A stretch of DNA of 64,000 nucleotides from Muribaculaceae bacterium (GCA_017553785.1 JAFZKD010000111.1:62001-126000), one strand, 5' to 3'. Shown: positions 49,421-59,133, counted from the stretch's first letter. Made by a program: numbers and translations. Notes: a model not told the origin generated them from the letters alone.

Positions 49421-51346
49421 TTACTTCATGTGCCGGGCTTCCAACTCAAGGAGCTGACGTTTGATGTCAGGGCCTGAAGCATAGCCGCCCAGTGTCGCGT
49501 CGGAGTTGATAACGCGGTGGCAGGGAACGACGATGGCGACAGGGTTGTTGTGGTTGGCTTGTGCAACGGCGCGGAAACCTTTGGGAGAACCCAAGCGTGT
49601 GGCCTGCTCACCGTACGAGATTGTCCCGCCGTAAGGAATCTTCATCAACTCGGTCCATGCCTTCATCTGGAATTCTGTTCCCTTGAGATGAAGCGGCAGT
49701 GAGAACTCCTGGCGGGAGCCATTGAAGTATTCTCCAAACTGGGCAACGCAATGGTCGAGTAGGGGCGTGACTTCCTCGACAGGTTGCAGCTTCAATTTCT
49801 TGGATGTCTTGTCGATGTTGTCTTTGTCCCAGCCAACTGTGGCGATGCCCTCGTCGGTCGCACCGATATAGAGCATGCCCAAGGGAGTTTCCATCGAGGT
49901 GTGGCACAAGTGCCCTTTGTGGACTGGCTCGATGCCTAGTTCGGAGGCTTTGTTGAGCATGAGGCGGTACGCCGAGGCATAGTCGTTGCTGATTACACCG
50001 TCGAGAATGGCATCCTTGATGGCATCCTTGATATAGCCCACGGGACGTGACGGTGTAAGGTTGAAGGTGGTCATGATTTCCTCACCGTCAACAGGCGGCT
50101 GGAAGTTGCGTACGCGGTCTTTTTCCTCGATGTCCACCAGTTTGCGCTTCACCAAGTCAAAGTTCTCTCTGAACCGTTGTACCTTGTTCTGATTCTTGCT
50201 GGTGATGTCAGCCTTGCACAGTGTCATCAGGTCATCAATGTCGTCGCCCGCGTCAAACAGCAAACGGCGTACAGCACTGTCGGTCACCTCGTCCTCGACC
50301 AGCGCGATGGGGCGCATGTGCAGCCCGACGAGTTTCTTCACATACTTCATGTGGTCGTTGAGTGGCAGACGCATCTTGGCGAAAATCTTGGGCACCATCT
50401 TTTCGCCGATAAAATTGTGGTTGTGGAAAGTCCACCCCAACTGTGCGTCCCAGCGTTTGGTTCGAGCCTTACCCACGTCGTGCAGCAGGGCCGCCCATCG
50501 CAGCCACACCTTGTCGCTTGTGGCGGCTACGTTATCGAGCACCTGCATCGTGTGCATGAAATTATCCTTGTGGCCGCGCCCATTGACGGTTTCCACGCCT
50601 TTCAGCGCGGCTAACTCCGGGAATATGAGGGGCAACAGACCACTCTGGTCAAGAAGTATCCACCCGCGGGAAGGCTGGGCGCTGCGCATGATTTTCATCA
50701 ACTCATCGGCAATCCGTTCACGTGTGATGATGTTGATCCGTTTTGCGTTGCGTCGGATCGCCTCAAACGTATCAGGAAAGATGTCAAAGTTGAGCTGCGT
50801 GGCAAACCTCACGGCACGCATCATCCTGAGCGGGTCGTCACTGAAGGTGATGTCCGGGTCAAGAGGAGTGCGGATGATGCGGCGTTCCATGTCTCCAATG
50901 CCGTCAAACGGGTCCAGCAGTTCGCCGTAGTGCTCCTTGTTCAAGCAGATCGCCATCGCATTGATGGTGAAGTCGCGGCGTTTTTGGTCGTCATCAAGTG
51001 TGCCGTCTTCCACGATGGGGTTGCGGCTCTCGCGGTGATAGGACTCACGGCGGGCTCCAACAAACTCCAGTTCCCATTGCCGTGTTTTGACCTGTGCCGT
51101 TCCGTAGGTCTTGAAGACCGCTAGATGGGCACGTTTACCGATGCGTTTTGCCACGGCTTTAGCCACTTCAATACCACTGCCCACAGTAACAAAGTCCATG
51201 TCGTTACAAGGTCTCTCGAGAAAGATGTCCCTGACATATCCACCAACGACGTAACATTCGCGCTGGAGCTCGTCGGCGACTTCTCCCACCAGCCTCATGA
51301 CAGGGAGATTCACGTGCTCAGATATTTTTTGACGGTCAATTACCAT
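49421..51346 (-). CDS. CCA tRNA nucleotidyltransferase fused to O6-alkylguanine-DNA methyltransferase
   Basis: 641 residues. Residues 1-480 are a class II CCA-adding enzyme / poly(A) polymerase type: CYVVGGYVRDIFLERPCNDM (GGxxRD and DxD-type site), GTAQVKTRQWELEFVGARRE, RRDFTINAMAI, RMMRAVRFATQL, and an HD domain (WAALLHDVGKARTKRW). Residues 490-641 are an MGMT/Ogt domain: METPLGMLYIGATDEGIATV, YFNGSRQEFSLPL, FQMKAWTELMKIPYGGTISY and the acceptor Cys of VVPCHRVINS (about residue 609). Both active sites look intact. The single reading frame is unbroken. MGMT repairs alkylated guanine by self-alkylation; its fusion to a tRNA 3'-end enzyme is unusual. Confidence 0.93.
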   Translation of the reverse strand: MVIDRQKISEHVNLPVMRLVGEVADELQRECYVVGGYVRDIFLERPCNDMDFVTVGSGIEVAKAVAKRIGKRAHLAVFKTYGTAQVKTRQWELEFVGARRESYHRESRNPIVEDGTLDDDQKRRDFTINAMAICLNKEHYGELLDPFDGIGDMERRIIRTPLDPDITFSDDPLRMMRAVRFATQLNFDIFPDTFEAIRRNAKRINIITRERIADELMKIMRSAQPSRGWILLDQSGLLPLIFPELAALKGVETVNGRGHKDNFMHTMQVLDNVAATSDKVWLRWAALLHDVGKARTKRWDAQLGWTFHNHNFIGEKMVPKIFAKMRLPLNDHMKYVKKLVGLHMRPIALVEDEVTDSAVRRLLFDAGDDIDDLMTLCKADITSKNQNKVQRFRENFDLVKRKLVDIEEKDRVRNFQPPVDGEEIMTTFNLTPSRPVGYIKDAIKDAILDGVISNDYASAYRLMLNKASELGIEPVHKGHLCHTSMETPLGMLYIGATDEGIATVGWDKDNIDKTSKKLKLQPVEEVTPLLDHCVAQFGEYFNGSRQEFSLPLHLKGTEFQMKAWTELMKIPYGGTISYGEQATRLGSPKGFRAVAQANHNNPVAIVVPCHRVINSDATLGGYASGPDIKRQLLELEARHMK

Positions 51347-51365
51347 TATTTAAGTTCTTGGGACG

Positions 51366-51373
51366 CAAAATTA
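51366..51373 (-). promoter_or_regulatory. -7 box (TAATTTTG) of the CCA/MGMT fusion gene
   Basis: Complement of CAAAATTA at 51366-51373, 20 nt before ATG 51346. Confidence 0.6.
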
Positions 51374-51393
51374 CAGTTTTTTTCGGTCTTTTT

Positions 51394-51424
51394 TTGCTCA
51401 TATCGCCAAAAAACACTATCTTTG
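51394..51424 (+). promoter_or_regulatory. Promoter of rho
   Basis: TTG at 51394-51396, 20-nt spacer, TATCTTTG at 51417-51424 followed by CAT. Leader of about 260 nt to ATG 51694. Confidence 0.7.
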
Positions 51425-51693
51425 CATCGCAAAACAGTATCGATGAGATAGTTTTGTGGTCAAAAATAATCAATTCCATATTCCCGTCATTTCCTTTTTA
51501 CTTGATCAGTTATTGGCATGTTGTGTTTTGTCAAATTTATCAGGACAATAAGGACTGAGGAATGTAACGTACTTTTTTGAAAAGACATTAAAAACAGAAA
51601 TTGTGCGCGAGAGTGCACATGGAGATGAGATTTAAAATATGATGGTAAAGACCAAGCGCCATCTCATTATCTGAGCATTATTTTACTATAGTC

Positions 51694-53820
51694 ATGTATA
51701 ACATCAATCAATTGAATGAAATGAGCGACGCTCAACTGCGTGAATTGGCAAAGTCAATGGGTCTCAAACGAGTGGACCAGACTGAGCATGATGATCTTGT
51801 ATTTCAGGTGCTCGATATGCAGGCCGAGACCGATGCTGCGAATACGCCCGAACCTGTAAAGCGTCGCCGTGAAAGAATACGTCAACCCGCAGCGAAAGCT
51901 AACGGCACTGAAGTGACCAAGGACGACGCTGTAGCGACAAATAATAAGAAAAGTAAAAAAGAACAGAATAAGCAAGACGAAAAGCCTCAACCCGCTGTTG
52001 TGACTCCAGAGCAGCCTGCTCAGGAGGAACAGCCGGTGGTTGAAGCCCCCAAACGCAAACGCGGACGTCCGTCGGCTGCCGAGAAAGCCGCGCGTGAGCA
52101 AGTTGCCAAGCAGACCAATAATATGGTCGCAGATGAGTCTCAAGAAAACGCTGTACCCAATCAGCCTGACCTTGATGCAGTCATCGAAAAGGACGAAACT
52201 GGCGCAGCCGATGAAAAGTCGGCTAAAGAAAACCAGCCGTCAAAACGCCGAGGACGTAAACCAAAACGTGAGGTAAACGCCCCTGTATTGCCTTTTGACA
52301 ATATGGAAGAGCAACAGCCCGAGGCCAATTATCAGGAGCAACCGCAGCAGCCGGCCAATGATCCCACTGAGGCAGAGCCTGAAATCCAGCAGGAATTCGT
52401 TGAGGAACAGCAACCTGTAGAGCAGCCGGCTCAGGAGCGTCCAGGAATGTCGTTGAATTCATTCTTTAATACAGGCAGCAGTTTCACCTTCAAGCCGCGC
52501 ACACGTGAGGAGCGGGAAGAAGCAATGCGCCGTGCCGAGGAGGATCGTCGCCGTCAGGCTGAAGAGGCCGCCGTGGCACCCATTGTCATCCAGGAACCCA
52601 AGGTTGTCAAGGAGAGCAAGAAGAACAAGCGCAAGATGAAACAGCAGCAACAGCAGCAGAATGCTGAGATAAATCCTTATCTTGACCAACCCTATAATTT
52701 TGATGGGATTCTTGAAGCGCAAGGCGTGCTGGATATCGCCCCCGAGGGTTACGGCTTTTTGCGTTCCAGCGATTATAACTATCTCACGTCGCCCGATGAC
52801 ATATATGTGCAGCAGTCCCAAATCAAGGCATACGGTCTCAAGACCGGTGACGTGATTGAGGGTACTATCCGTCCCCCCATGGAAGGAGAGAAATATTTCC
52901 CAATGAGTGAGATTCGGCTCATCAACGGCCGCACGCCTGCCTATGTCCGTGACCGTGTTCCTTTCGAGCACTTGGTGCCCTTGTTCCCTGATGAGAAGTT
53001 TGACCTTGTGAGCAAGCGTCATCCCACTGTCTCGCAACGTGTTGTGGATATGTTCTCGCCCATCGGTAAAGGTCAACGAGGTCTGATTGTTGCCCAACCT
53101 AAGACTGGTAAGACCATGTTGTTGAAAGAGATTGCCAATGCCATCTCAGAGAATCACCCTGAGACCTACATGATCATTTTGCTGATCGACGAGCGTCCTG
53201 AAGAGGTGACAGATATGGCTCGGAGCGTGAATGCAGAGGTAATCGCTTCGACCTTTGATGAGCCAGCCGACCGCCATGTGAAAATCGCAGACCTGGTGCT
53301 CAGCAAGGCAAAGCGTCTGGTGGAATGCGGTCACGATGTAGTGATTCTGCTGGATTCAATCACCCGATTGGCACGTGCCTACAACACCATTGCTCCGGCA
53401 TCAGGCAAGATTCTGACGGGTGGCGTTGACGCCAATGCATTGCAGCGTCCCAAGCGCTTCTTTGGTGCCGCCCGCAATATCGAGGGTGGTGGCAGCCTCA
53501 CAATCATTGCGACAGCGTTGACCGAGACCGGTTCCAAGATGGATGAGGTGATCTTTGAGGAATTCAAGGGCACGGGTAACATGGAACTGCAGCTTGACCG
53601 CAAGTTGTCTAACAAGCGCATCTTCCCCGCTGTTGACGTGATGGCTTCAAGCACACGCCGCGATGACTTGTTGCTACCTCAAGACACCCTGAACAAGATG
53701 TGGATTATCCGCCGTTTCTTGAGTGACCGCACTTCGGTCGAGGCCATGGAGTTTGTCAAGGAGCGCATGGACCGTACTCGTGACAATGAGGAATTCCTGC
53801 TCACGATGCAGCAAGGTTAA
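51694..53820 (+). CDS. rho: Transcription termination factor Rho with long disordered N-terminal insert
   Basis: 708 residues, against about 420 in E. coli. N-terminal Rho_N helix ([20 protein letters not shown]), then about 270 residues of Gln/Glu/Pro/Lys-rich, low-complexity sequence, then the RNA-binding OB-fold ([20 protein letters not shown]) and the ATPase: Walker [13 protein letters not shown] (near residue 466), Walker [13 protein letters not shown], and the Q-/R-loop region ([20 protein letters not shown]). Rho ends transcription by 5'-3' RNA translocation. In Bacteroides thetaiotaomicron, the corresponding disordered region drives Rho condensation; by family knowledge the same may hold here. 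Confidence 0.97.
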   Translation: MYNINQLNEMSDAQLRELAKSMGLKRVDQTEHDDLVFQVLDMQAETDAANTPEPVKRRRERIRQPAAKANGTEVTKDDAVATNNKKSKKEQNKQDEKPQPAVVTPEQPAQEEQPVVEAPKRKRGRPSAAEKAAREQVAKQTNNMVADESQENAVPNQPDLDAVIEKDETGAADEKSAKENQPSKRRGRKPKREVNAPVLPFDNMEEQQPEANYQEQPQQPANDPTEAEPEIQQEFVEEQQPVEQPAQERPGMSLNSFFNTGSSFTFKPRTREEREEAMRRAEEDRRRQAEEAAVAPIVIQEPKVVKESKKNKRKMKQQQQQQNAEINPYLDQPYNFDGILEAQGVLDIAPEGYGFLRSSDYNYLTSPDDIYVQQSQIKAYGLKTGDVIEGTIRPPMEGEKYFPMSEIRLINGRTPAYVRDRVPFEHLVPLFPDEKFDLVSKRHPTVSQRVVDMFSPIGKGQRGLIVAQPKTGKTMLLKEIANAISENHPETYMIILLIDERPEEVTDMARSVNAEVIASTFDEPADRHVKIADLVLSKAKRLVECGHDVVILLDSITRLARAYNTIAPASGKILTGGVDANALQRPKRFFGAARNIEGGGSLTIIATALTETGSKMDEVIFEEFKGTGNMELQLDRKLSNKRIFPAVDVMASSTRRDDLLLPQDTLNKMWIIRRFLSDRTSVEAMEFVKERMDRTRDNEEFLLTMQQG

Positions 53821-53835
53821 AAATCATTGAGGATA

Positions 53836-54267
53836 ATGGGACGCATCATGGGCATCGATTATGGCCGCAAGCGTACTGGCGTTGCTGTCACCGACCCACT
53901 AAAAATTATTGCGGGCAATCTGGCGACAGTGCCGTCTCACACGCTCTTGCAGTTCATTAAAGACTATATCGCCCGTGAAGATGTGGAATGCATCGTGGTG
54001 GGTCAACCGACCCAACTGAATGGCGAACCCAGCGAGAGCATGCGTTATATCATGCCGTTTGTCAACCGGTTGCGCAAGGAATTGCCCGAAGTGCCCGTCG
54101 TGATGTATGACGAGCGGTTTACAAGTGCGATAGCCCATCAGGCGATGATAGATGGCGGCATGAAAAAAAGCGACCGTCGGGACAAGTCCAAAGTTGATGC
54201 CATCGCGGCGACCATTATCCTGAATGATTATCTACAAAGTAAATTAAATCAACCTGAAACAACCTGA
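53836..54267 (+). CDS. yqgF: YqgF/RuvX-family RNase H-fold protein
   Basis: 143 residues from ATG 53836 (a TTG at 53827 is also in frame). Motifs: GIDYGRKRTGVAVTDP (first catalytic Asp), IVVGQPTQLNGEPSESM, MYDERFTSAIAHQAM (Glu) and KSKVDAIAATIIL (Asp). It is a putative Holliday-junction-type or 16S rRNA-processing nuclease. It lies 15 nt after rho and 12 nt before def. Confidence 0.92.
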   Translation: MGRIMGIDYGRKRTGVAVTDPLKIIAGNLATVPSHTLLQFIKDYIAREDVECIVVGQPTQLNGEPSESMRYIMPFVNRLRKELPEVPVVMYDERFTSAIAHQAMIDGGMKKSDRRDKSKVDAIAATIILNDYLQSKLNQPETT

Positions 54268-54279
54268 AAATAAAGAATC

Positions 54280-54852
54280 ATGATTTTACCGATTTATATA
54301 TACGGTCATCCCGTATTGCGTACCGAGAATGCCGTGGTAACCCCCGAATATGAGGGCCTGCATGAGCTGATTGAGAACATGAAGGAAACCATGTACCACA
54401 CCCAGGGAATTGGCATAGCCGCTCCTCAGGTAGGTGTGAATGCCCGGATTGTCTACATCGATGTGGATGTCTTGGCCGAGGATTTCCCGGAACTGAAAGA
54501 CGTGCGCATGCTGCTCATTAATCCTGAGATTACAGTCGATGAGGATTCTCCGATGGTTAACCGCGAGGAGGGTTGCTTGAGTGTGCCTGGTATTCACGAG
54601 AATGTGCATCGCCACGAGAAGATCCATTTGCGCTGGCAGGATGAGCAGTTCCAGGAGCATGAGAAAGACATCGAGGGTTATCTGGCCCGTGTGGTTCAGC
54701 ATGAGTGCGACCATCTGGAGAAGACGCTCTTTATTGACCGAATCTCACCCATCCGCAAGTCGCTGATCCGTTCAAAACTGAATAATATGGTGAAAGGGAA
54801 TGTGTCTTGCAATTACCGATGCAAGTTTGCGCCTAATCACCGTAAAAGATAA
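54280..54852 (+). CDS. def: Peptide deformylase
   Basis: 190 residues. It removes the formyl group from N-terminal Met. The three motifs are GIGIAAPQVGV, EEGCLSVPGI and QHECDHLEKTLFIDRIS (HExxH with metal ligands). The C-terminus is basic (KGNVSCNYRCKFAPNHRKR). It is at the end of the rho-yqgF-def run. Confidence 0.96.
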   Translation: MILPIYIYGHPVLRTENAVVTPEYEGLHELIENMKETMYHTQGIGIAAPQVGVNARIVYIDVDVLAEDFPELKDVRMLLINPEITVDEDSPMVNREEGCLSVPGIHENVHRHEKIHLRWQDEQFQEHEKDIEGYLARVVQHECDHLEKTLFIDRISPIRKSLIRSKLNNMVKGNVSCNYRCKFAPNHRKR

Positions 54853-55009
54853 AAAGTGGAAGATGTCTCACGACAGCCTCCACAAACCTTAAATCTAATA
54901 CCATGAAAAACACACATGCAAATGTACAAATGTTTTTTTGATTTAAACAAACTTTTTAATAATATTTTATATTTTTAAATATAATTTCAATATTTTAAAG
55001 CCATATTAT

Positions 55010-55498
55010 ATGAAAGACTACTTAATCACTGATGAAGACCGCAAGTTCATGAAGATGGCATGTGATCTTGCTTGTGAGAGTATTGACCGAGGGGGAGGTC
55101 CCTTTGGTGCTGTTATTGTGAAGGATGGAGAAGTCATTGCCGCAGCCGGCAATTCGGTGACTCTTGACAATGACCCGACTGCCCATGCCGAGGTGAACGC
55201 CATCCGCAAGGCATGTAGCTTGACACGCAATTTCAAGCTCGACGGCTGTGTGGTCTATAGCAGTTGTGAGCCATGTCCCATGTGCCTGAGTGCATTGTAC
55301 TGGGCTGGGGTGAGTCGCATCTACTACGGCAATACCGCTGCCGATGCCGACAACATCAATTTCGGCGACGATTTCATCTACAAGGAGATTGAGAGACCTC
55401 ATCTAGAGCGTTCCATCCCATGTATCCACATGCAGGATACCGATGCCATTAACTCTTTCAACAAATGGGCAAGCAAAGAGGATAAGATAGAATATTAG
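55010..55498 (+). CDS. Nucleoside/purine deaminase (guanine deaminase-like)
   Basis: 162 residues. Cytidine-deaminase-fold zinc site: PTAHAEVNAIRKAC (His and Glu) and SSCEPCPMCLSALYW (two Cys). The C-terminal segment IHMQDTDAINSFNKWASKED resembles GuaD of Bacillus, so deamination of guanine to xanthine is the best guess. tRNA adenosine deaminase (TadA) is less likely from the C-terminal form. The AT-rich 157-bp gap upstream shows no clear promoter box. Confidence 0.85.
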   Translation: MKDYLITDEDRKFMKMACDLACESIDRGGGPFGAVIVKDGEVIAAAGNSVTLDNDPTAHAEVNAIRKACSLTRNFKLDGCVVYSSCEPCPMCLSALYWAGVSRIYYGNTAADADNINFGDDFIYKEIERPHLERSIPCIHMQDTDAINSFNKWASKEDKIEY

Positions 55499-55517
55499 TA
55501 ATACTAGAATAAAAAAA

Positions 55518-55552
55518 AGCGGCGACACCCTCACATGAGGAATGTCGCCGCT
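55518..55552 (-). terminator. Terminator of the first PorT-like barrel gene
   Basis: Stem AGCGGCGACA (55518-55527) with TGTCGCCGCT (55543-55552). On the minus strand eight T follow. It may also stop the convergent deaminase gene. Confidence 0.85.
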
Positions 55553-55574
55553 CCTGCTTATTGATTATTGGCTA

Positions 55575-56168
55575 TCAGAATTTCATACCGAAGGCAAGCT
55601 GGATGTTGCCGTTCTTCTCTTTGTTGTAATCGCCGTCAAAGACCTTGGTCATGCCCAAAGTGTAGCGAGCCTGAACAAAGGCATTCTCGGTGAGGTTGTA
55701 GGTGCCGCCCAGACCTAGGCCGAAATCTACACCCTTAGTGCTATCCTTGAGGTCCCAAGCCTTGTCCTCGTCCTCTACAGAAACTTTGCTATATACGTTG
55801 AAACCCACTTGAGGACCGAAATCAATGCTGAAATTGGGTGTAGCGTAGTACTTTAACATCACGGGTACGTTGATGTAGTTGGTGTTAAAGGTGACGGTCT
55901 TAGAAACGTCTAAACCGAACATGTTCATTTCGACAGCCTTGAACTTGCCACCCTGGGAAGCGAACACAACTTCAGGAGCGATAGCGAACTTGGGTGAGAA
56001 TTTGTATTCCATTAACAGACCGGCCTGATAGCTCGGCTTCATGCCATGCTCAGCATCTTCTCCCCAAAAGTTGGTCAAGTCAAAACCTACCTTTGCACCG
56101 AACTGAACTTGAGCGCTTGCGCTCATGCACACGATTGCAGCAGCAATCAAAACAAAAACTTTCTTCAT
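55575..56168 (-). CDS. PorT-family outer-membrane beta-barrel protein (copy 1)
   Basis: 197 residues. A signal peptide (FVLIAAAIVCMSASAQ) is followed by an eight-stranded outer-membrane barrel of the PorT/OMP_b-brl type: VQFGAKVGFDLTNFWG, PSYQAGLLMEYKFSPKFAI, YINVPVMLKYYATPNFSIDF, GPQVGFNVYS, FGLGLGGTYNL, and the C-terminal strand ending AFGMKF (terminal Phe). It is a close relative of the barrel at 56.5-57.1 kb, from a tandem duplication. Function in transport or structure is unknown. Confidence 0.9.
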   Translation of the reverse strand: MKKVFVLIAAAIVCMSASAQVQFGAKVGFDLTNFWGEDAEHGMKPSYQAGLLMEYKFSPKFAIAPEVVFASQGGKFKAVEMNMFGLDVSKTVTFNTNYINVPVMLKYYATPNFSIDFGPQVGFNVYSKVSVEDEDKAWDLKDSTKGVDFGLGLGGTYNLTENAFVQARYTLGMTKVFDGDYNKEKNGNIQLAFGMKF

Positions 56169-56492
56169 AAATAACTAAATGTTTAAAAACGTTTGTTCTC
56201 TAGTTAAAACTGTTCTTTTTGCAAAAAACGAACATTTGACGCAATACTAACGATAAGGTTTAATGCTTATTGCAGAAAATAATATCTATGATGACATTTA
56301 GGACACTTTCGGGTGATTATATACCACTTCGGTTAATGCATCTCTAAAGTCTGTCATCTCAATCAGGGAAAATCGGCACCACCACAACAAACTTGGTACT
56401 CACCTTATGTTAACAGTGGCTGCCCGACATCAAACCAGGCAGCCACCGTTGTTCAGAGTTGATTCTCTCTTGTTTTATCTCAGTTATAGCAA
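56169..56492. other. Gap between the two PorT-like genes
   Basis: 324 bases with no gene. A 13-bp hairpin (56412-56424 with 56438-56450; one G-T pair) lies after the second barrel gene and may be its terminator, although no T-run follows. No TAnnTTTG promoter for the first barrel gene was found. Confidence 0.55.
56412..56450 (-). terminator. Possible terminator of the second PorT-like gene
   Basis: Stem AACAGTGGCTGCC / GGCAGCCACCGTT, 13-nt loop. Lacks a T-run on the minus strand, so termination is not certain. Confidence 0.45.
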
Positions 56493-57113
56493 TCAGAATT
56501 TCCAACCAAAGGCAAGCTGGATGTTGCCGTTCTTGCAGTCATCGTCATCACCTTTGAACACGTTGGTCATGCCCATGGTGTAGCGCGCCTGGATGAAGGC
56601 ATTGTCGGTCAGGTTGTAGGTGCCGCCCAGACCGACGCCGAAGTCAACCTTCTTGGTAAATTCCTTGGTGTCATGGGAATCGCTGTCACCGTTCTTCCCC
56701 TTACTATATACATTGAAACCCACTTGAGGCCCAAGATCGATGCTGAAGGCGGGGGATAGATAATACTTCAACATCACTGGCACGTTGATGTAGTTTGTGG
56801 TGTACGTGAGCTCGCGTTGAGATAATGGCAATGCTGGATTTCCGGATGTGCGTTTGCCGCCCTGAGTTGCAAACACGACCTCTGGCGCGATAGCAAACTT
56901 GGGAGAGAACTTGTACTCCATTACCAGGCCGACCTGGTAGTTCAGATGCATCTCGTGGTTTACGAGCCAAGGGTAAGATGAAGTGGGAATGCCTTCAACT
57001 CCCTTGCCCCAAAAGTTGGTAGCGTCAACACCCACCTTGACACCGAATTGTACTTGAGCCAAAGCGCTCATGCTAACGATTGCCACAGCAATCAAAACAA
57101 ACACTTTCTTCAT
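56493..57113 (-). CDS. PorT-family outer-membrane beta-barrel protein (copy 2)
   Basis: 206 residues. It has the same build as copy 1 (VFVLIAVAIVSMSALAQ signal; FGVKVGVDATNFWGKG; YQVGLVMEYKFSPKFAI; YINVPVMLKYYLSPAFSIDL; end LAFGWKF). It differs mainly in two loops (TSSYPWLVNHEMHLN and KRTSGNPALPLSQREL), the parts that would face outside. It lies 41 nt after the BspA/dockerin gene and is probably co-transcribed with it. Confidence 0.9.
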   Translation of the reverse strand: MKKVFVLIAVAIVSMSALAQVQFGVKVGVDATNFWGKGVEGIPTSSYPWLVNHEMHLNYQVGLVMEYKFSPKFAIAPEVVFATQGGKRTSGNPALPLSQRELTYTTNYINVPVMLKYYLSPAFSIDLGPQVGFNVYSKGKNGDSDSHDTKEFTKKVDFGVGLGGTYNLTDNAFIQARYTMGMTNVFKGDDDDCKNGNIQLAFGWKF

Positions 57114-57154
57114 CAGGTTTCTTACTTTCTATCCAACATGCGAGGCACCCATCA

Positions 57155-59014
57155 TTAGGGCTTGTTGAAAATTCTCACTCGGTTAAAGCTATTGAACACC
57201 TGGGTCTCGTTGTTTCCGCCAGTGCCGAAGAAGAAATGCGACGAGTTGGCATCCCATCCAGCAAGATTTGCCTCACTGACGCTGAATGAAGTGTTGCCGA
57301 TAATGAGGTTGTCATATTCGGCATACAATGCTGAAGTCGCGGTCATCTGCAGGTCCAAGCCAATGAGTGGTGCATCATTTTTCTTGAGCGCGCCGTGGTT
57401 GTAATATTCTTCTGGGCTGGTCGAGGACAGGTGTGATCCATACTCTTGAGTGGAATAAATCTTCAGAAGGTATTTTTTATAGGGAAGTCCGTCGATCGTA
57501 TCATCTGGATTCTCATAGGGCTCAATTTCAACGATCGAAGAGTTGGGAATGCGGTCTCCCCGGTGATAGACAATTTTACCTTGGCCATCAACGGCGGGTT
57601 CAATACAGGCGGGCAAATACAAGTCCAGTTGCAAACCACTGTACGTGATCTCGTTATAGAGGGACCCCTCGCCGTCGCAGCCGATGGGGGTCAATGCTTG
57701 AATCGCCTGGTTGTGATATATCGCCTCGTCATCGAGCCATAGCCATACGGTTTGTTGTGCGCCACGGTTGAAGACGATATTATTCATGTTGCAGTCGCTG
57801 TTGCGCACGAAAACGTGGTCAGATGTGGCTGTGCCTTCCATATCGGGAGATGCATCTTCGGCCAGACCAAAGAGTCCATTGCTCAGATTTCCTTCGCCGG
57901 GGTTGGGTAAATCGTTGCCTAACAAAACATCGATGATCGCGACAACATCTGAGATATTCACCACACCGTCGCCATTCACATCGGCCACTACTTCTATATC
58001 TTTGCCTTCCAATAACTTATCAATTATCATCACCACATCGCCAAGATCAATGGCACCGTTATAGTTCACGTCTCCTGTTCCTACGGATATACCCTGCATG
58101 TGAATAAAGTCTTTCCAGTATTGATGGTTCTTGTAGAGTTCAAGCGAACTCTTAGGCACAAAGAGTGTGGTAATATTAAATCTAAAGTTGTAAAAGGTCA
58201 TGTTGGAAACCGAAGGAGGAGTCGGTGCATGGCAAGTGATACTCTTTAGCGTTTCATTTATAGCGAATATATTCTGATGCATGTAGGTCAAACCGGAACC
58301 AAATACTACAGTCTCGAGTGAATCGCATCCAGCGAATGATTGAGGTCCAAGATAGCTGACCGATTGTGGTAACAAAACCGAAACCAGAGATTCGTCATCT
58401 TGAAAGGTCCAGCCTTCAATTCTCTTCAAGCCTTCTGGGAAATCAACGTGCTTGAGATAAGGATTATTCATTCTGATGATTGAAGTAACACCATCGGGTA
58501 TAGTATATGCCGTGTCCTGTCTGCCCATGGGATAATTCACAAGTTTCTTCTTGTCCTTGCTGAACAGCACGCCATCCACATCGCAATAGGCGGTATTTGC
58601 TGTGTCAACACGATATTCCAGAATATTGCGCATGTAAGAAAACGCACCATCATTTATCGATGTCACTCCACTGGGAATGGTTAAACTAGTCAGACCGTTG
58701 CATTGGCTGAAGGAATAGAAACCAATGCTTTTCAAGGTGGGGGGCATTGTCACACTCGTCAGCCTGGTACAACGGTTAAAAGCCCAGTCTGCGACTTTGG
58801 TAACCGTATAGACAACATCTTCGTAAGTGACTGTTGATGGGATGACAAGGTCACCTTCATAACTATTATCGCCATTGCTGGTCACGCTTACATTTGTGCC
58901 ATTTATTTCATAGTAAATGTTATCTACAACAAAGTTGTAGGCGGCACTTGCATTCAATGCTCCAGCGACGCATAGCATCGCCAGGAGTAATCTCTTTTGT
59001 AATGAATGTTTCAT
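57155..59014 (-). CDS. Secreted BspA-type leucine-rich repeat protein with central dockerins
   Basis: 619 residues from ATG 59014 (the longer frame from 59065 lacks a good signal peptide). Signal peptide (LLLAMLCVAGALNASA). Residues 60-330 are BspA/LRR_5-type repeats (VADWAFNRCTRLTSVTMPPT, IGFYSFSQCNGLTSLTIPSG, LGPQSFAGCDSLETVVFGSG). Two dockerin-like repeats are in the middle (GDVNYNGAIDLGDVVMIIDK, DVNGDGVVNISDVVAIID). The C-terminal 230 residues form an unassigned beta-rich domain with no sorting tail. Dockerins in the middle of a protein are unusual. Confidence 0.85.
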   Translation of the reverse strand: MKHSLQKRLLLAMLCVAGALNASAAYNFVVDNIYYEINGTNVSVTSNGDNSYEGDLVIPSTVTYEDVVYTVTKVADWAFNRCTRLTSVTMPPTLKSIGFYSFSQCNGLTSLTIPSGVTSINDGAFSYMRNILEYRVDTANTAYCDVDGVLFSKDKKKLVNYPMGRQDTAYTIPDGVTSIIRMNNPYLKHVDFPEGLKRIEGWTFQDDESLVSVLLPQSVSYLGPQSFAGCDSLETVVFGSGLTYMHQNIFAINETLKSITCHAPTPPSVSNMTFYNFRFNITTLFVPKSSLELYKNHQYWKDFIHMQGISVGTGDVNYNGAIDLGDVVMIIDKLLEGKDIEVVADVNGDGVVNISDVVAIIDVLLGNDLPNPGEGNLSNGLFGLAEDASPDMEGTATSDHVFVRNSDCNMNNIVFNRGAQQTVWLWLDDEAIYHNQAIQALTPIGCDGEGSLYNEITYSGLQLDLYLPACIEPAVDGQGKIVYHRGDRIPNSSIVEIEPYENPDDTIDGLPYKKYLLKIYSTQEYGSHLSSTSPEEYYNHGALKKNDAPLIGLDLQMTATSALYAEYDNLIIGNTSFSVSEANLAGWDANSSHFFFGTGGNNETQVFNSFNRVRIFNKP

Positions 59015-59102
59015 TGTTGATTGAGGTTTTAATATAATACTATAGGGTTTGTTAGAAATATACATCCTCCTACTGATTATGTAGGATAAAAAAGTGACAC
59101 TG

Positions 59103-59133
59103 CAAATTTATGAATAGTTTTTAAATAAATCAA
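59103..59133 (-). promoter_or_regulatory. Promoter of the BspA/dockerin-PorT unit
   Basis: Minus strand: TTG (complement of 59131-59133), 20-nt spacer, TAAATTTG (complement of 59103-59110). Leader of about 85 nt containing a small hairpin (59068-59086). Confidence 0.7.

Larger units (their letters stand above)
51347..51693. other. Divergent cca-rho control region with long rho leader
   Basis: 347 bases. Promoters face away from each other at 51366-51373 (minus) and 51394-51424 (plus). The rho leader would be about 260 nt, long enough for Rho-dependent autoregulation; I see no clear terminator-like hairpin or ORF of note in it. Confidence 0.65.

Noticed and set aside
54903-54941. 12-codon leader-like ORF before the deaminase gene
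   Set aside because: No terminator/antiterminator pair or meaningful codon run, so no evidence for attenuation.
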